A stretch of DNA of 64,000 bases from Leminorella grimontii ATCC 33999 = DSM 5078 (lineage in GTDB: Bacteria; Pseudomonadota; Gammaproteobacteria; Enterobacterales; Enterobacteriaceae): NCBI RefSeq assembly GCF_000439085.1, contig NZ_AUUA01000013.1:56978-120977 (forward strand). The letters are read 5' to 3'. The translations under genes were made by a program, and so were the position numbers. Below, piece after piece: positions 17,389-27,111 of the stretch (position 1 is its first letter; each line of letters opens with the position of its first letter). The notes beneath the pieces are model-generated. The model searched no databases. It was given only the letters and a program-made list of their open reading frames with translations, and had not been told where the DNA came from.

Positions 17389-19128
17389 GTGAAACTGTTT
17401 TCCCAATTGCGTTGGTTTTTCGTTCAGGAATGGAAACGCTATGTTGGCGCCGTAGCGCTGCTGACGCTGATAGCCATGCTTCAATTGCTGCCGCCAAGGC
17501 TGGTAGGCATCGTCGTTGACGGCATAACGCATCGGGAAATGGGCGTTGGTACGTTGCTGATGTGGGTTGGCGCGATTATTTTCACGGCGATAGTCATTTA
17601 TCTGCTGCGCTACGTGTGGCGTATCTTGCTGTTCGGCGCTTCTTATCTGCTGGCCGTCAGGCTTAGGCGGCAGCTTTACCAGCAGCTTTGCCGCCAGTAT
17701 CCCGATTTTTACCTTCGCCATCGCACCGGAGACCTGATCGCCCGCGCGACGAACGACGTCGACAGAGTGGTGTTTGCGGCCGGAGAGGGCGTACTGACGC
17801 TGGTTGATTCGCTGGTGATGGGATGCGCAGTGCTGGTGGTGATGAGCAGCCAGATCAGCTGGCAGCTGACGCTGTTCTCCCTGCTGCCGATGCCGATTAT
17901 GGCGATATTTATCAAGCGCTACGGCGAGGAGCTACACCAGCGCTTTCGCGCGGCTCAGGCGGCGTTTTCTTCCCTTAATGATAAGACTCAGGAAAGCCTG
18001 ACCAGCATTCGCATGATTAAGGCCTTCGGGCTGGAAGAGTATCAGTCCAGCGCGTTTGCCGACGTGGCGGCCGATGCTGGGCAAAAGAATATGCGGGTTG
18101 CTCGAATTGACGCCCGTTTCGACCCCACCATTTATCTGGCTGTGGCCTGCGCCAACATGCTGGCGGTCGGCGGCGGCAGCTGGATGGTCATTCATAACCA
18201 TATGACGCTCGGTCAGCTAACCAGCTTTATGATGTATCTGGGGCTGATGATTTGGCCGATGCTGGCGCTGGCGTGGATGTTTAACATCGTTGAACGCGGC
18301 AGTGCCGCCTATGGCCGGGTCGCCGCACTGCTGCAGGAGCCTCCGGGCGTGAGCGACGGAGAGCGGTCTCTGCCAAACGGCCGGGGAACGCTGGCGTTGG
18401 ACGTACGCCGCTTTTCTTATTCCGGCTCGGAGCGCATCGCGCTGGAAGACGTCAGGGTGCGGTTGGAGCCTGGAAAAACGCTCGGCCTGTGCGGCCCGAT
18501 CGGCTCCGGAAAAAGTACGCTGTTGGCCCTCATCCAGCGGCAGTTTGACGTTACCGACGGCGAAATTGCTTTTCACGATATACCTCTGAATCAGGTCAAG
18601 CTTGCGCAATGGCAGGCCAGGCTGTCCGTTGTCAGCCAGACGCCGTTTCTGTTTTCTGCAAGCGTAGCGGAAAACATTGCGCTCGGCAGGCCGGATGCGA
18701 CTCAGGAAGAGATTGAGCACGCCGCTGCGTTAGCCTGCGTGCATGAAGACATACTCAATTTCCCTCAAGGCTATGAAACCGAGGTTGGAGAACGGGGCGT
18801 GATGCTGTCCGGCGGGCAGAAGCAGCGTATTGCCATCGCCCGCGCCCTGTTAATCGACAGCGAAATACTGATCCTGGACGACGCGCTGTCCGCCGTGGAC
18901 GGGCGTACGGAATATCAGATTCTGCAAAACTTGCGCCAGTGGGGGCAGGAGCGAACGCTTATCATCAGCGCTCATCGCCTGTCCGGGCTGGTGAATGCCG
19001 GAGAAATCCTCGTTTTACAGGACGGAGTCGTTGCGCAGCGGGGAACTCACGCAGCGCTTATCGAGCAAGAGGGCTGGTATCGCAACATGTATCGCTATCA
19101 GCAGATGGAGGCCGCGCTGGATGAGTAA
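17389..19128 (+). CDS. mdlA: ABC exporter half-transporter MdlA
   Basis: 579 residues with six transmembrane segments (about 15-290) and a C-terminal ATPase. Walker A is GPIGSGKST, the signature is [17 protein letters not shown], and Walker B is [14 protein letters not shown]. It matches E. coli MdlA (SmdA) along its length and probably works as a heterodimer with MdlB. The start is GTG (ACCGTGAAACTG), where homology begins. Its 3' end overlaps mdlB by 8 bases, so the two are translationally coupled. The exported substrate is not established. Confidence 0.94.
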   Translation: MKLFSQLRWFFVQEWKRYVGAVALLTLIAMLQLLPPRLVGIVVDGITHREMGVGTLLMWVGAIIFTAIVIYLLRYVWRILLFGASYLLAVRLRRQLYQQLCRQYPDFYLRHRTGDLIARATNDVDRVVFAAGEGVLTLVDSLVMGCAVLVVMSSQISWQLTLFSLLPMPIMAIFIKRYGEELHQRFRAAQAAFSSLNDKTQESLTSIRMIKAFGLEEYQSSAFADVAADAGQKNMRVARIDARFDPTIYLAVACANMLAVGGGSWMVIHNHMTLGQLTSFMMYLGLMIWPMLALAWMFNIVERGSAAYGRVAALLQEPPGVSDGERSLPNGRGTLALDVRRFSYSGSERIALEDVRVRLEPGKTLGLCGPIGSGKSTLLALIQRQFDVTDGEIAFHDIPLNQVKLAQWQARLSVVSQTPFLFSASVAENIALGRPDATQEEIEHAAALACVHEDILNFPQGYETEVGERGVMLSGGQKQRIAIARALLIDSEILILDDALSAVDGRTEYQILQNLRQWGQERTLIISAHRLSGLVNAGEILVLQDGVVAQRGTHAALIEQEGWYRNMYRYQQMEAALDE

Positions 19129-20911
19129 CGTAGCGCCAACGCCGCGTCCGCCGTTTCGCCATATATGGCCGACATTAAAACGCCTGCTTTCCTACGGTTT
19201 GCCCTATAAGCGCCCTCTGTCGCTGGCAGCGCTGCTGCTGTGGCTGGCCGCTGGCGCAGAGGTATGCGGCCCGGCGCTGATTAGTTACTTTATCGACGAT
19301 ATGGTGGCAAAAAACCAGATGCCGATGGACAAGGTCGCTTTGCTAGCGGCGGCGTTTTTGCTGTTACAGGTTCTGGCTGCAACCCTACGCTACAATCAGG
19401 CCCTGTTGTTTAACCGCGCAGCGGTAGGCGTGGTGCAAAGCGTTCGCAGCGACGTAATGGCCGCTGCATTAAAACAGCCGCTTTCGGTGTTTGACACTCA
19501 GCCGGTCGGGCAGCTTATTTCCCGCGTGACCAACGATACGGAAGTGATTAAAGATCTCTACGTGACGGTAGTCGCCACGCTTCTTCGCAGCGCGGCGTTG
19601 ATAAGCGCGATGCTGATTGCGATGTTTAGCCTGAGCTGGCGGATGGCGCTTATCGCCATGATTATTTTCCCCGTAGTTCTAGTTTTGATGCTCCTTTACC
19701 AGCGCTTCAGCACGCCGGTTATCCGTCAGGTAAGAAGCCTGCTGGCCGACATCAACAACGGTTTTAACGAAGCCATTAGCGGAATGACGGTGTTGCAGCA
19801 GTTTGGGCAGCAAAAGCGCTTTGGTGAACGGCTGGAAGAGGTTAATCAGGCTCACTATCGCATGCGGCTGAAATCGCTCAGGCTTGAGAGCCTGTTGTTG
19901 CGCCCGCTGCTGAGCCTGATATCTGCGACCATATTGAGCGGGCTGCTGTTGACGTTTGGGTTAAGCCCAGAGGGCAGCATTGGCGTCGGCGTGCTTTATG
20001 CCTTTATCAACTACCTTTCTCGTCTGAATGAGCCGCTAATTGAGCTGGCCTCTCAGCAGGCCATGTTGCAGCAGGCCGTGGTGGCCGGCGAGCGCATCTT
20101 TGAGCTGATGGACGGCGAACGGCAGCGTTATGGTGATGACGACAGGCCGCTGTCCTCCGGCGAAATTGCTGTTTGTGGCCTGAACTTTGCCTATAATGCG
20201 GAAAAGCCAGTGCTTAAAGACGTTAACCTGTCTATTCCTTCTCGCCACTTTGTGGCGCTGGTAGGGCATACCGGCAGCGGAAAAAGCACGCTGGCCCACC
20301 TGCTGATGGGGTATTACCCTATATCCGAGGGGATGATTAAGCTTGACGGCAGACCGCTTGCGAGCCTGAGCCACCGCACGCTTCGCGACGGTGTGGCGAT
20401 GGTGCAGCAGGACCCGATCGTGCTGGCCGATACGGTTTACGCCAACGTAGCGCTGGGGCGGGAGGTCAGCGAGTCTCGCGTGTGGGAGGTATTGGAACTG
20501 GCGCAGCTGGGCGATTTAGTGAGAAAGCTGCCTCAGGGGCTCAATACGGTATTAGGCGAGCAGGGCAACAATCTTTCCGTAGGCCAAAAGCAGCTGCTGG
20601 CTTTGGCCAGAGTACTGATAAAAACGCCGCAGGTGCTGATCCTGGATGAAGCGACGGCCAATATCGACTCGGGGACCGAGCGGGCCATTCATCGTGCGCT
20701 GAACGCGATTAGGCATCGCACGACGCTGGTCGTTATTGCCCACAGGCTTTCTACCATCGTCGACGCCGACAGCATCGTGGTGCTAAATCGCGGTGAAGTG
20801 GTTGAATCCGGTACTCACGCCCAGCTGTTGGAAAATAAGGGACGTTATTATCAAATGCACCAGCTGCAGCTGGCGGCAACGGCGCTGGATGAGCCGGCCT
20901 TTACGGCGTGA
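19121..20911 (+). CDS. mdlB: ABC exporter half-transporter MdlB
   Basis: 596 residues from the ATG at 19121 ([26 protein letters not shown]), which overlaps the end of mdlA. An upstream in-frame start at 18995 would lie wholly inside mdlA and is rejected. Six transmembrane segments are followed by an ATPase with Walker [10 protein letters not shown], signature [14 protein letters not shown] and Walker [13 protein letters not shown]. It is the partner of MdlA. Confidence 0.94.
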   Translation: MSNVAPTPRPPFRHIWPTLKRLLSYGLPYKRPLSLAALLLWLAAGAEVCGPALISYFIDDMVAKNQMPMDKVALLAAAFLLLQVLAATLRYNQALLFNRAAVGVVQSVRSDVMAAALKQPLSVFDTQPVGQLISRVTNDTEVIKDLYVTVVATLLRSAALISAMLIAMFSLSWRMALIAMIIFPVVLVLMLLYQRFSTPVIRQVRSLLADINNGFNEAISGMTVLQQFGQQKRFGERLEEVNQAHYRMRLKSLRLESLLLRPLLSLISATILSGLLLTFGLSPEGSIGVGVLYAFINYLSRLNEPLIELASQQAMLQQAVVAGERIFELMDGERQRYGDDDRPLSSGEIAVCGLNFAYNAEKPVLKDVNLSIPSRHFVALVGHTGSGKSTLAHLLMGYYPISEGMIKLDGRPLASLSHRTLRDGVAMVQQDPIVLADTVYANVALGREVSESRVWEVLELAQLGDLVRKLPQGLNTVLGEQGNNLSVGQKQLLALARVLIKTPQVLILDEATANIDSGTERAIHRALNAIRHRTTLVVIAHRLSTIVDADSIVVLNRGEVVESGTHAQLLENKGRYYQMHQLQLAATALDEPAFTA

Positions 20912-21331
20912 GAGAACGAGATAACTGCACGTTTTCAATGCCTTTTCTATACAAGTTAAAAAATAAATTATCGACAAAGTATAATCGTTGTTACAATTTG
21001 AGTGTTTTATGAGCAACGCTTTTTCTTTTATTTTCAAATAATAACTAAAGGCAGAGGCGCGTCAGGTTATGCCAACGATCGTTTTTAAGTACCGCTACGA
21101 CGTAAATGATTTCGTTATTCATTGAATTTTATTATTTTTTATTCCTCAATAAACGCAGTCTTTATCTTACAAATTATTTACATCGAAATTACTTTATTTT
21201 GACCCTCTCTGACAGTCCGAGCGCTATTCTCTATTCCAGATTTAACGAAAACGTATGTGGCGCTAAATCAGACGTTAGCGCGGGAGAAATCCCGCGTCGC
21301 AAACAAAACATATTCCCTTGAGGATAAATCC
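20912..21331. other. AT-rich intergenic region between mdlB and asr-like gene
   Basis: About 420 bases without a convincing gene. The part from 20930 to 21200 is strongly AT-rich. TTGACC near 21198 may be a -35 element for the asr-like gene. A pair of TTACA-type half-sites near 21167-21182 recalls RstA or PhoB boxes but has the wrong spacing. No mdlB terminator was found. Confidence 0.35.
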
Positions 21332-21547
21332 ATGAAAAAGCTGTTACCGTTAGCCGTTGCTTCACTGTTCGTTCTGTCCAGTTCCGTCTTCGCTGCGGAA
21401 ACCGCCACCGCTCCGGCCGCTGAAGGCCAGCAAGCGGCCCAGCACAAGACGGCAGATAAAACCAAGCAGCATAAAAAACACGCCAAGAAAAAAGCCGAAG
21501 CTCAAAAACCTGCCCAGCAGGAAGCACAGCAGCCCGCCGCGAAGTAG
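21332..21547 (+). CDS. asr: Asr-like acid-shock periplasmic protein
   Basis: 71 residues: a signal peptide (MKKLLPLAVASLFVLSSSVFA), then AETATAPAAEGQQ and a Lys/His/Gln/Ala-rich low-complexity tail (KTKQHKKHAKKKAEAQKPAQQ). E. coli Asr has the same plan (signal peptide then AAETATTPAP and HKK-rich repeats), so the assignment rests on composition and the post-cleavage motif. Asr helps survival at low pH in the periplasm. TTGAGGA precedes the ATG; the longer frame from 21257 lacks a ribosome binding site. Confidence 0.7.
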   Translation: MKKLLPLAVASLFVLSSSVFAAETATAPAAEGQQAAQHKTADKTKQHKKHAKKKAEAQKPAQQEAQQPAAK

Positions 21548-21593
21548 TTCGCGAATGGGCGTCTAAGCCCTATGCGTTTCTAGCGTCCTGAAC

Positions 21594-21622
21594 AAAACCC
21601 GGCCTCTGTCGCCGGGTTTTTT
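21594..21622 (+). terminator. Terminator after asr-like gene
   Basis: Stem AAAACCCGGC / GCCGGGTTTT with a CTCTGTC loop and TTTTTT. Confidence 0.9.
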
Positions 21623-21625
21623 ACG

Positions 21626-21642
21626 TGCACAGTTTCGGTGCC
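21626..21642 (+). promoter_or_regulatory. NtrC binding site 1 of glnK
   Basis: TGCACAGTTTCGGTGCC matches the NtrC consensus TGCACC-N5-GGTGCA at 10 of 12 positions. It lies about 190 bases upstream of the sigma-54 promoter, a usual enhancer distance. Confidence 0.7.
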
Positions 21643-21656
21643 TGTACGAAAAACAA

Positions 21657-21673
21657 CGCACGCCGTTGGCGCA
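21657..21673 (+). promoter_or_regulatory. NtrC binding site 2 of glnK
   Basis: CGCACGCCGTTGGCGCA matches the NtrC consensus less well (9 of 12 positions). Its centre is 31 bases from site 1, about three helical turns, which suits cooperative binding of NtrC dimers. Confidence 0.6.
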
Positions 21674-21815
21674 TTGTTCTTGCCTTACCGCGGTCATTCA
21701 AAAAATAAAACGTTCCCCTCCGTGATTGTTTGATTAATAAACACAAAAGTTATCAATTTGTTATATGTTCGGCATTCTCCTTTCTGTCTTTGCCAACGTT
21801 AGCGCTCTCCTATGC

Positions 21816-21831
21816 TGGCACGCAAATTGCT
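21816..21831 (+). promoter_or_regulatory. Sigma-54 promoter of glnK-amtB
   Basis: TGGCAC-GCAAA-TTGCT is an exact -24/-12 sigma-54 promoter (GG at -24, GC at -12). It lies about 65 bases before the glnK start and downstream of the two NtrC sites. Confidence 0.92.
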
Positions 21832-21894
21832 CATCTCCTTATGACGGGCGAGATTCCGTCGGGAGGTGGTTTCTTAATTTAGGGGGAGAGAGCG

Positions 21895-22233
21895 ATGAAA
21901 CTGGTAACCGTCATTATAAAACCCTTCAAGCTGGAGGACGTCAGGGAGGCGCTATCGTCTATCGGCATTCAAGGGTTAACCGTCACTGAAGTTAAGGGAT
22001 TTGGCCGTCAGAAAGGCCATGCGGAGCTTTACCGCGGCGCGGAGTACAGCGTCAACTTTCTACCAAAAGTAAAGATTGATATTGCGATGACGGACGAGCA
22101 GGTGGATAACGCCATCGCCGCCATTACTGAAGCAGCCTATACGGGCAAGATCGGCGATGGGAAAATTTTTGTAACCGAACTACAGCGGGTAGTACGCATT
22201 CGCACCGGCGAAACGGACGAAGGCGCGTTGTGA
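21895..22233 (+). CDS. glnK: PII nitrogen regulatory protein GlnK
   Basis: 112 residues beginning MKLVTVIIKPFKLEDVREAL. Uridylylation tyrosine Y51 is in the T-loop (GHAELYRGAEYSVNFLPK), and the PII C-terminal signature TGKIGDGKIFVTELQRVVRIRTGE is present. It binds AmtB and blocks ammonium uptake when nitrogen is plentiful. It is the first gene of the NtrC/sigma-54-driven glnK-amtB operon. Confidence 0.96.
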   Translation: MKLVTVIIKPFKLEDVREALSSIGIQGLTVTEVKGFGRQKGHAELYRGAEYSVNFLPKVKIDIAMTDEQVDNAIAAITEAAYTGKIGDGKIFVTELQRVVRIRTGETDEGAL

Positions 22234-22272
22234 TATCGGTCCGTCAGCATCATTTTGGAAGGGGAGAAGGCA

Positions 22273-23556
22273 ATGAAACGATATTTATCCCGTACTGCGG
22301 TCGGCCTCTTGATTCTGCTGCCCGGCGTTGCGGCGGCGCAAACCGCAGCAGATAAGGCGGATAACGCCTTTATGATGATAAGCACCGCAATGGTGCTGTT
22401 TATGAGCATTCCCGGCATTGCGCTGTTTTACGGCGGTCTGCTGCGGGCGAAAAACGTACTTTCTTTGCTGACCCAGGTCATTGCGACCTTCTCTTTAGTC
22501 AGCGTTTTGTGGGTGGTTTACGGCTACAGCCTGGCCTTTGGCGAAGGCAACGACATTATTGGCAACCTGAGCGGCGTGATGCTTAAGGACGTTCAGCTTA
22601 CTGACGTCACCGGAACCTTTTATAAGCTTATTCACGTGGCGTTTCAGGGCTCATTTGCCTGTATCACCGTGGGGCTTATCGTCGGGGGATTCGCCGAGCG
22701 GATCCGATTTTCGGCGGTGCTGCTTTTTGTCCTGATTTGGTTCACGCTGGCTTACGTACCGATGGCGCACATGGTGTGGGGCGGCGGCTACCTGTTTAAA
22801 TTAGGGGCCATTGACTTTGCGGGCGGCACGGTGGTGCACATCAACGCAGCCATTGCGGCGCTGGTAGGCGCTTACATGCTGGGTAAACGCAAGGGTATCG
22901 GCCGCGAGGCGTTTAAGCCGCACAGCCTGCCGATGGTGTTTGTCGGCACGGCCATCCTCTACATCGGCTGGTTCGGCTTTAACGCCGGCTCCGCTAGCAG
23001 CGCCAACGAAATCGCCGCTTTGGCCTTTATCAACACCGTGATTGCGACGGCAGGCGCAGTGCTGGGTTGGCTCGGGGCCGAGTGGGCTCTGCGCGGTAAG
23101 CCCTCACTTCTGGGCGCCTGCTCGGGCTGCATTGCAGGACTGGTAGCTATCACCCCCGCTGCCGGGTCCGTCGGCATCGGCGGCGCGCTGGTACTGGGCG
23201 TCGTAGCCGGGATTGCCGGACTTTGGGGCGTCGTGGTGCTTAAGTCCTGGCTTAAGGCCGACGACACCTGTGATGTATTCGGCGTACACGGCGTCTGCGG
23301 GATCGTTGGCTGCATCGGTACGGGCATTCTGACGTCGGCGGCGCTGGGCGGAACGGGCTATGCCGAGGGCGTGACGATGCTTAAACAGGTTGGCGTGCAG
23401 GCGGCAAGCGTGGTGGTGTGCCTGCTGTGGTCGGGCATCGTGGCTCTCGTAGCCTATAAGGTGGCCGACATCTGTTTGGGGCTGCGGGTTTCGGAAGAGA
23501 CGGAACGGGAGGGGCTGGACATCAACAGCCACGGAGAAAGCGCTTACAACCCGTAA
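22273..23556 (+). CDS. amtB: Ammonium transporter AmtB
   Basis: 427 residues from the ATG at 22273, with a signal peptide (MKRYLSRTAVGLLILLPGVAAAQ) and eleven transmembrane segments. Conserved segments include DKADNAFMMISTAMVLFM, the pore histidine in AHMVWGGGYLF, FDFAGGTVVHINAA-type GGTVVHINAAIAALVG, and DVFGVHGVCGIVG with the second pore histidine. The upstream ATG at 22255 is not used because GGGGAGAAGG serves 22273. The C-terminal tail EREGLDINSHGESAYN is the GlnK-contact tail. Confidence 0.96.
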   Translation: MKRYLSRTAVGLLILLPGVAAAQTAADKADNAFMMISTAMVLFMSIPGIALFYGGLLRAKNVLSLLTQVIATFSLVSVLWVVYGYSLAFGEGNDIIGNLSGVMLKDVQLTDVTGTFYKLIHVAFQGSFACITVGLIVGGFAERIRFSAVLLFVLIWFTLAYVPMAHMVWGGGYLFKLGAIDFAGGTVVHINAAIAALVGAYMLGKRKGIGREAFKPHSLPMVFVGTAILYIGWFGFNAGSASSANEIAALAFINTVIATAGAVLGWLGAEWALRGKPSLLGACSGCIAGLVAITPAAGSVGIGGALVLGVVAGIAGLWGVVVLKSWLKADDTCDVFGVHGVCGIVGCIGTGILTSAALGGTGYAEGVTMLKQVGVQAASVVVCLLWSGIVALVAYKVADICLGLRVSEETEREGLDINSHGESAYNP

Positions 23557-23577
23557 CGTATTTCGGACTTTCCCCAT

Positions 23578-23611
23578 GGCCCCGAGCATCTTGCCCGGGG
23601 TCATTTTTATA
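23578..23611. terminator. Terminator between convergent amtB and tesB
   Basis: GGCCCCG / CGGGGTC (one G-U pair) around an 11-base loop, followed by ATTTTTAT on the plus strand. It ends the glnK-amtB transcript. Confidence 0.7.
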
Positions 23612-23632
23612 TTTAACGCAATGCGGGAGGAT

Positions 23633-24511
23633 TTACTCGAATTCGTCTTCCTGATGGAGGCGGATTACCCCTTCCTGCGCGGTAGAGGCGACCAGCAGGC
23701 CCTGACGGGTAAAGAACTGCCCGCGAACGAAGCCGCGCGCGCCGCTGGCCGAAGGGCTGTCGACGGCGTAAAGCAGCCAGTCGTCAAAGCGGAACGGACG
23801 GTGGAACCAGATAGAGTGATCGATAGTGGCTACTTGCATACCCGGCTGGAACAGCGCCGCGCCGTGAGGTTGAAGCGCGGTTAGCAGAAAGTGAAAGTCG
23901 GAGGCGTAGCCCAACAGGTATTTATGAACGCCCGGGTCGTCCGGCATCGCGCCGTTAGCCTTAAACCACGCGTATCTGACCGGCTTGTCGATTTCTGCTT
24001 TGTGCAGCGGGTAAAACTTCACCGGCCGGATTTCAATCGGCATCTCCTGGCAGAACGGGCTATTAAGCCCCCCCGGCAGCAGGTGGGCCATCTTCCTGGC
24101 GATTTCCGTCTCGGAAATAAGCGATTCCGGCGTCGGTACGTCTGGCATAGGGAAAGCCTGATGGTCAAAGCCAGACTCGCTGCTTTGAAAAGAGGCCGTC
24201 ATATAAAACAGGTTTTGCTCATTTTGATAGGCGCTTACTCGGCGGGTACTGAAGCTGTTGCCGTCGCGAATGATTTCAACCTCGTAGTCAACGGGCTGAT
24301 TGCCGTCGCCGGGGCGCAGAAAATAGCAGTGGCAGGAGTGAGTGCGCCTGTCGGGCGGAATGGTCTGCTTGGCGGCGGAGAGGGCCTGCCCGATAACCTG
24401 ACCGCCAAACAGCTGCTTTAGGCCAAGATTCTGGCTCCGACCGCGAAACCGCGTTTCGCCTATTTTTTCCAAATGCAGCAGTGTCAGTAGATTCTGTAAA
24501 ACGTCACTCAT
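23633..24511 (-). CDS. tesB: Acyl-CoA thioesterase II
   Basis: 292 residues (E. coli 286) with two fused hot-dog domains. The sequence [30 protein letters not shown], the mid [22 protein letters not shown] and the C-terminal [33 protein letters not shown] with the catalytic Asp are typical of TesB. It hydrolyses medium- and long-chain acyl-CoA. Convergent to amtB as in E. coli. Confidence 0.95.
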   Translation of the reverse strand: MSDVLQNLLTLLHLEKIGETRFRGRSQNLGLKQLFGGQVIGQALSAAKQTIPPDRRTHSCHCYFLRPGDGNQPVDYEVEIIRDGNSFSTRRVSAYQNEQNLFYMTASFQSSESGFDHQAFPMPDVPTPESLISETEIARKMAHLLPGGLNSPFCQEMPIEIRPVKFYPLHKAEIDKPVRYAWFKANGAMPDDPGVHKYLLGYASDFHFLLTALQPHGAALFQPGMQVATIDHSIWFHRPFRFDDWLLYAVDSPSASGARGFVRGQFFTRQGLLVASTAQEGVIRLHQEDEFE

Positions 24512-24768
24512 TGAGGCCTAATCCCGTGTAATGCTAAATCGCGTCGATTTTTAGTATAACAATCCAGACGTTAAGTCTAGCGCGATTTATCTTCGTCAGG
24601 GAATGCTATCGTGGATTGAAAACCAACGCTTCAGTGTTTAATGATGGTTTAGCCTGCTTAATTGAATAAAAAAATCATTTTCTGACGTTAGTTTAGACGG
24701 GTTAACTGAAATTTTACGTTTTTTACGCTATAGTTAAGGCTGTAACCTGATGTAACAAGGAGATTGAT

Positions 24769-25188
24769 ATGCATTTTTTAAAGGTGTTAAGCGGTGCGGC
24801 ATTGGCCGTAGCCTTGGTGGGCTGTAGCGCGGGAGACCAGACGTCCAAAAGTCAGGATCCGCAGGTTTCCGGCTCTGTCGCCTATCGCGAACGCATGGCG
24901 CTGCCGGCGGATGCGAACGTAACCGTTTCGCTTGTCGATATTTCCCTTGCAGATGCGCCGGCAAAGGTTATTTCTACGGTTACCTTCCCCGCGAAAGGTA
25001 AGCAGGTGCCGTTTAACTTCTCTCTTCCCTATAAGCCAGAGCAGGTAACAGGGGCGCAGAGAGTTTCTCTGTTCGCGACGATTTCCGTAGACGGTAAGCT
25101 GCTTTATACCTCAACGGAGGTCAATGAAGTGTTGACCAACGGCAATCCCGCCCAGCGCGACGTAGTGCTGGAACGCGTTCAGCCTTAA
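24769..25188 (+). CDS. ybaY: YbaY-family outer-membrane lipoprotein
   Basis: 139 residues with a lipoprotein signal peptide; the lipobox is LVGC with the lipidated Cys about residue 19. The following chain (SGSVAYRERMALPADANVTVSLVDISLADAP) has the YbaY/META-like beta fold with a repeated TV-x-V-x-L pattern. Function is unsettled in the family. The gene lies between tesB and atl as in E. coli. Confidence 0.9.
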   Translation: MHFLKVLSGAALAVALVGCSAGDQTSKSQDPQVSGSVAYRERMALPADANVTVSLVDISLADAPAKVISTVTFPAKGKQVPFNFSLPYKPEQVTGAQRVSLFATISVDGKLLYTSTEVNEVLTNGNPAQRDVVLERVQP

Positions 25189-25221
25189 TCCTCTGAACGA
25201 CGTACGGCGCGGCTGCGGAGC

Positions 25222-25542
25222 TTAGGGCTCCGTCAGCCAGCCGTATTTTTTGAAGCTAACGCGTCCGCTTTGGCTAAACAGTATTCCCTCCGCCAGCAGC
25301 GCGTCCCGCTGACGAATATAGTCCGGCCCGGTAAGCGAAATTTTCCCCTGAGAGTTAATCACCCTAAACCACGGCAGCCTGCTGTCTTTAGGTAGCCGAC
25401 TCAGCAACGTGCCGACGTGGCGCGCATAGCCAGGAAAGCCCGCCAGGCGTGCGATGCTGCCGTAAGTAGTGACTTTTCCTTCCGGAATAGAGGCGACGAC
25501 GGTATAAACCTGGACGGGAAACGAAGGCTCGTCAAACTCCAT
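25222..25542 (-). CDS. atl: Alkyltransferase-like DNA-binding protein Atl
   Basis: 106 residues of the MGMT C-terminal fold (VYTVVASIPEGKVTTYGSIARLAGFPGYARHVGTLL). The alkyl-acceptor motif PCHR of true O6-alkylguanine transferases is replaced by PWFR, so it cannot accept alkyl groups. Atl (YbaZ) binds O6-alkylguanine lesions and hands them to nucleotide excision repair. E. coli has PWHR, so the His-to-Phe change here is a further divergence. Confidence 0.92.
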   Translation of the reverse strand: MEFDEPSFPVQVYTVVASIPEGKVTTYGSIARLAGFPGYARHVGTLLSRLPKDSRLPWFRVINSQGKISLTGPDYIRQRDALLAEGILFSQSGRVSFKKYGWLTEP

Positions 25543-25695
25543 GCTGGGAGTTCCTTATGCGCGCTAATGAATAGCGGCTATTCTGACGCTCTTGGGGCAT
25601 TTGGGCAAGAAAGCGGCGCTTGCGCGGCGGCGGCTTGCAATTACGGCCTGCATGCCGGATAATGCCATCCGCTCCGGTTCTCCGGGGCCGTCAAT

Positions 25696-25809
25696 GGGGG
25701 CTCTGTTGGTTCTCCCGCAACGCTAACCTGTGAACTCGGTCAGGTCCGGAAGGAAGCAGCCGCAGCAGGCGTCGCGTGTGCCGGGATGTAGCTGGCAGGG
25801 CCCCCACCC
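25696..25809 (+). ncRNA. ffs: 4.5S signal recognition particle RNA
   Basis: 114 bases, the same length as E. coli 4.5S RNA. It has the start GGGGGCTCTGTTGGTTCTCC, the conserved SRP core GTCAGGTCCGGAAGGAAGCA, the matching return strand GTGTGCCGGGATGTAGCTGG, and the end GGCAGGGCCCCCACCC. The two ends pair in one long hairpin. The terminal loop region differs from E. coli with compensating changes. It pairs with Ffh to target membrane proteins. Confidence 0.97.
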
Positions 25810-25831
25810 ATTTTGACCTTCGGCTCGCGGT

Positions 25832-26992
25832 TTATCCCATAAGCCCCAGATAGCCGTGGATCCCCATATATACCCCAACGATGCCAATCAGCGCGCTTGA
25901 AAAATAGGGCGCCCGGCGGGCAATCGTATTAAAGCCGCTCCAGCGCTTTGCCGCCTGCCTTACGCTAACGGCGGCGCCAACGCCGACGGCAACCAGCGTA
26001 ATCGCAAGCCCGATGCTGAATGACACCACGAGGGTAGCCCCCAGCGTTAACGCCTTAATCTGAATACAGATAAGCAGGATCGTCACGGCGGCCGGGCAGG
26101 GGATAAGCCCACCCGTCAGGCCAAACAGCAGGATTTGCCCGTTGGTGACCTGCGTGCCGGTAAAGCGCCGCTTGATGTCGTTGGCGTGGGCCCGTTCGTG
26201 CGCGTCCTGATACTCTTTGGTGCCGACTTCCAGCCCTTGAAGCTCATGGTGATGATGTTCGTGGAAATCAGTTCGGTATTCGGTGATATTGCCATCGCGC
26301 TTTATTTTAAGCGAAACGGAAAACGCATGAGGCTCAGGGATCTCCTCTACTGATTCAAGAAAATCGTCTTTTTGAATAAAGCGGTAGCTTTCTTCACAAC
26401 CGTCTTCGCGCCACAGCGTAAGCTTAATTTCACTCGCTGCGCTTTTTGCTTCGCCGCTCTGGTGGATTCTGAAGTGCGGGGGCTGCGACAGCTCAAAAAT
26501 AGACAGTTCGAGTTGACCTCGGTCCGTTTCTATAATTTTTGATTCATCATGCTCATGCTCATGCTCATGCTCATGCTCATGCTCATGCTCATGCTCATGC
26601 TCATGCTCATGCTCATGCTCATGCTCATGCTCAGCGGCGGCATACCAGGCCCTCTCCCCGCGCCAGGTGCGCCAGAACATCCACCCTGCGGTACCCAGAA
26701 TAACAACGGCGGACAGCATCTGAAGCCAGGGCTCAACGGACTGCGCGGTAAACTTCTGGCTCACGTACATGCCGCCGAAGGCGATCAGCCAAACGATCGC
26801 CGTATGGGACAGCGTGGCGGCAAGGCCTAACATAACGGCCTGTTTGACGGTGCCTTTAACGGCGATAATAAACGCCGCCATCATCGTTTTGGAGTGGCCC
26901 GGTTCAAGGCCGTGCAGCGCGCCGAGCAGGATGGCGCTGGGGATAAAAAACCAGGCGTTTCCCTGCTGTAGCAGGGTGGTAAAGTCGCTCAT
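25832..26992 (-). CDS. rcnA: Nickel/cobalt efflux permease RcnA with long Glu-His repeat
   Basis: 386 residues with transmembrane segments at both ends and a long cytoplasmic insert. Family motifs are ALHGLEPGHSKTMMAAF near the start and LLFGLTGGLIPCPAAVTILL in the second half. After WYAAA comes a run of 14 Glu-His dipeptides (about residues 119-146), encoded by a 6-base microsatellite, and a later HEHHHHE. RcnA exports Ni and Co. It is divergent from rcnR, with RcnR-type operators between. The His-rich insert is common in the family, but this pure repeat is striking. Confidence 0.92.
   Translation of the reverse strand: MSDFTTLLQQGNAWFFIPSAILLGALHGLEPGHSKTMMAAFIIAVKGTVKQAVMLGLAATLSHTAIVWLIAFGGMYVSQKFTAQSVEPWLQMLSAVVILGTAGWMFWRTWRGERAWYAAAEHEHEHEHEHEHEHEHEHEHEHEHEHEHDESKIIETDRGQLELSIFELSQPPHFRIHQSGEAKSAASEIKLTLWREDGCEESYRFIQKDDFLESVEEIPEPHAFSVSLKIKRDGNITEYRTDFHEHHHHELQGLEVGTKEYQDAHERAHANDIKRRFTGTQVTNGQILLFGLTGGLIPCPAAVTILLICIQIKALTLGATLVVSFSIGLAITLVAVGVGAAVSVRQAAKRWSGFNTIARRAPYFSSALIGIVGVYMGIHGYLGLMG
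26549..26632. repeat. 14-copy hexanucleotide microsatellite inside rcnA
   Basis: ATGCTC is repeated 14 times without interruption (GAGCAT on the coding strand), giving (Glu-His)14. Copy number can change by strand slippage without frameshift because the unit is a multiple of three. Confidence 0.97.
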
Positions 26993-27025
26993 GATTGCGC
27001 ATCGGAAAGTGTATTGTTGTCGAAT

Positions 27026-27044
27026 TATACTCCCCTGGGGTATA
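27026..27044. promoter_or_regulatory. RcnR operator 1 (proximal to rcnA)
   Basis: TATACTCCCCTGGGGTATA is a palindrome with a C4/G4 centre flanked by TA-rich halves, similar to RcnR sites (TACT, a G/C tract, AGTA). It lies 34-52 bases upstream of the rcnA start. Confidence 0.6.
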
Positions 27045-27048
27045 TAAA

Positions 27049-27063
27049 TACTACCCCCTAGTA
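27049..27063. promoter_or_regulatory. RcnR operator 2
   Basis: TACTACCCCCTAGTA fits the E. coli RcnR box TACT-G-tract-N-AGTA (read on the minus strand) exactly in both flanks. It lies about 50 bases upstream of rcnR, so RcnR probably controls both divergent genes. Confidence 0.78.
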
Positions 27064-27111
27064 TACCGAGGTGATATAACAGTACGGGTCTTAACGATTA
27101 AAGAGGTGGAC

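Noticed and set aside
18995..19120. Upstream extension of mdlB
   Set aside because: It lies wholly inside mdlA in another frame; homology and the overlapping ATG support 19121.
21167..21182. RstA or PhoB box before the asr-like gene
   Set aside because: Two TTACA-type half-sites are present but the spacing is one base too long for the RstA box and the match to PhoB is poor.
26549..26830. Plus-strand frame beginning with a Met-Leu repeat
   Set aside because: It is the antisense reading of the Glu-His microsatellite in rcnA; rcnA has clear homology on the other strand.
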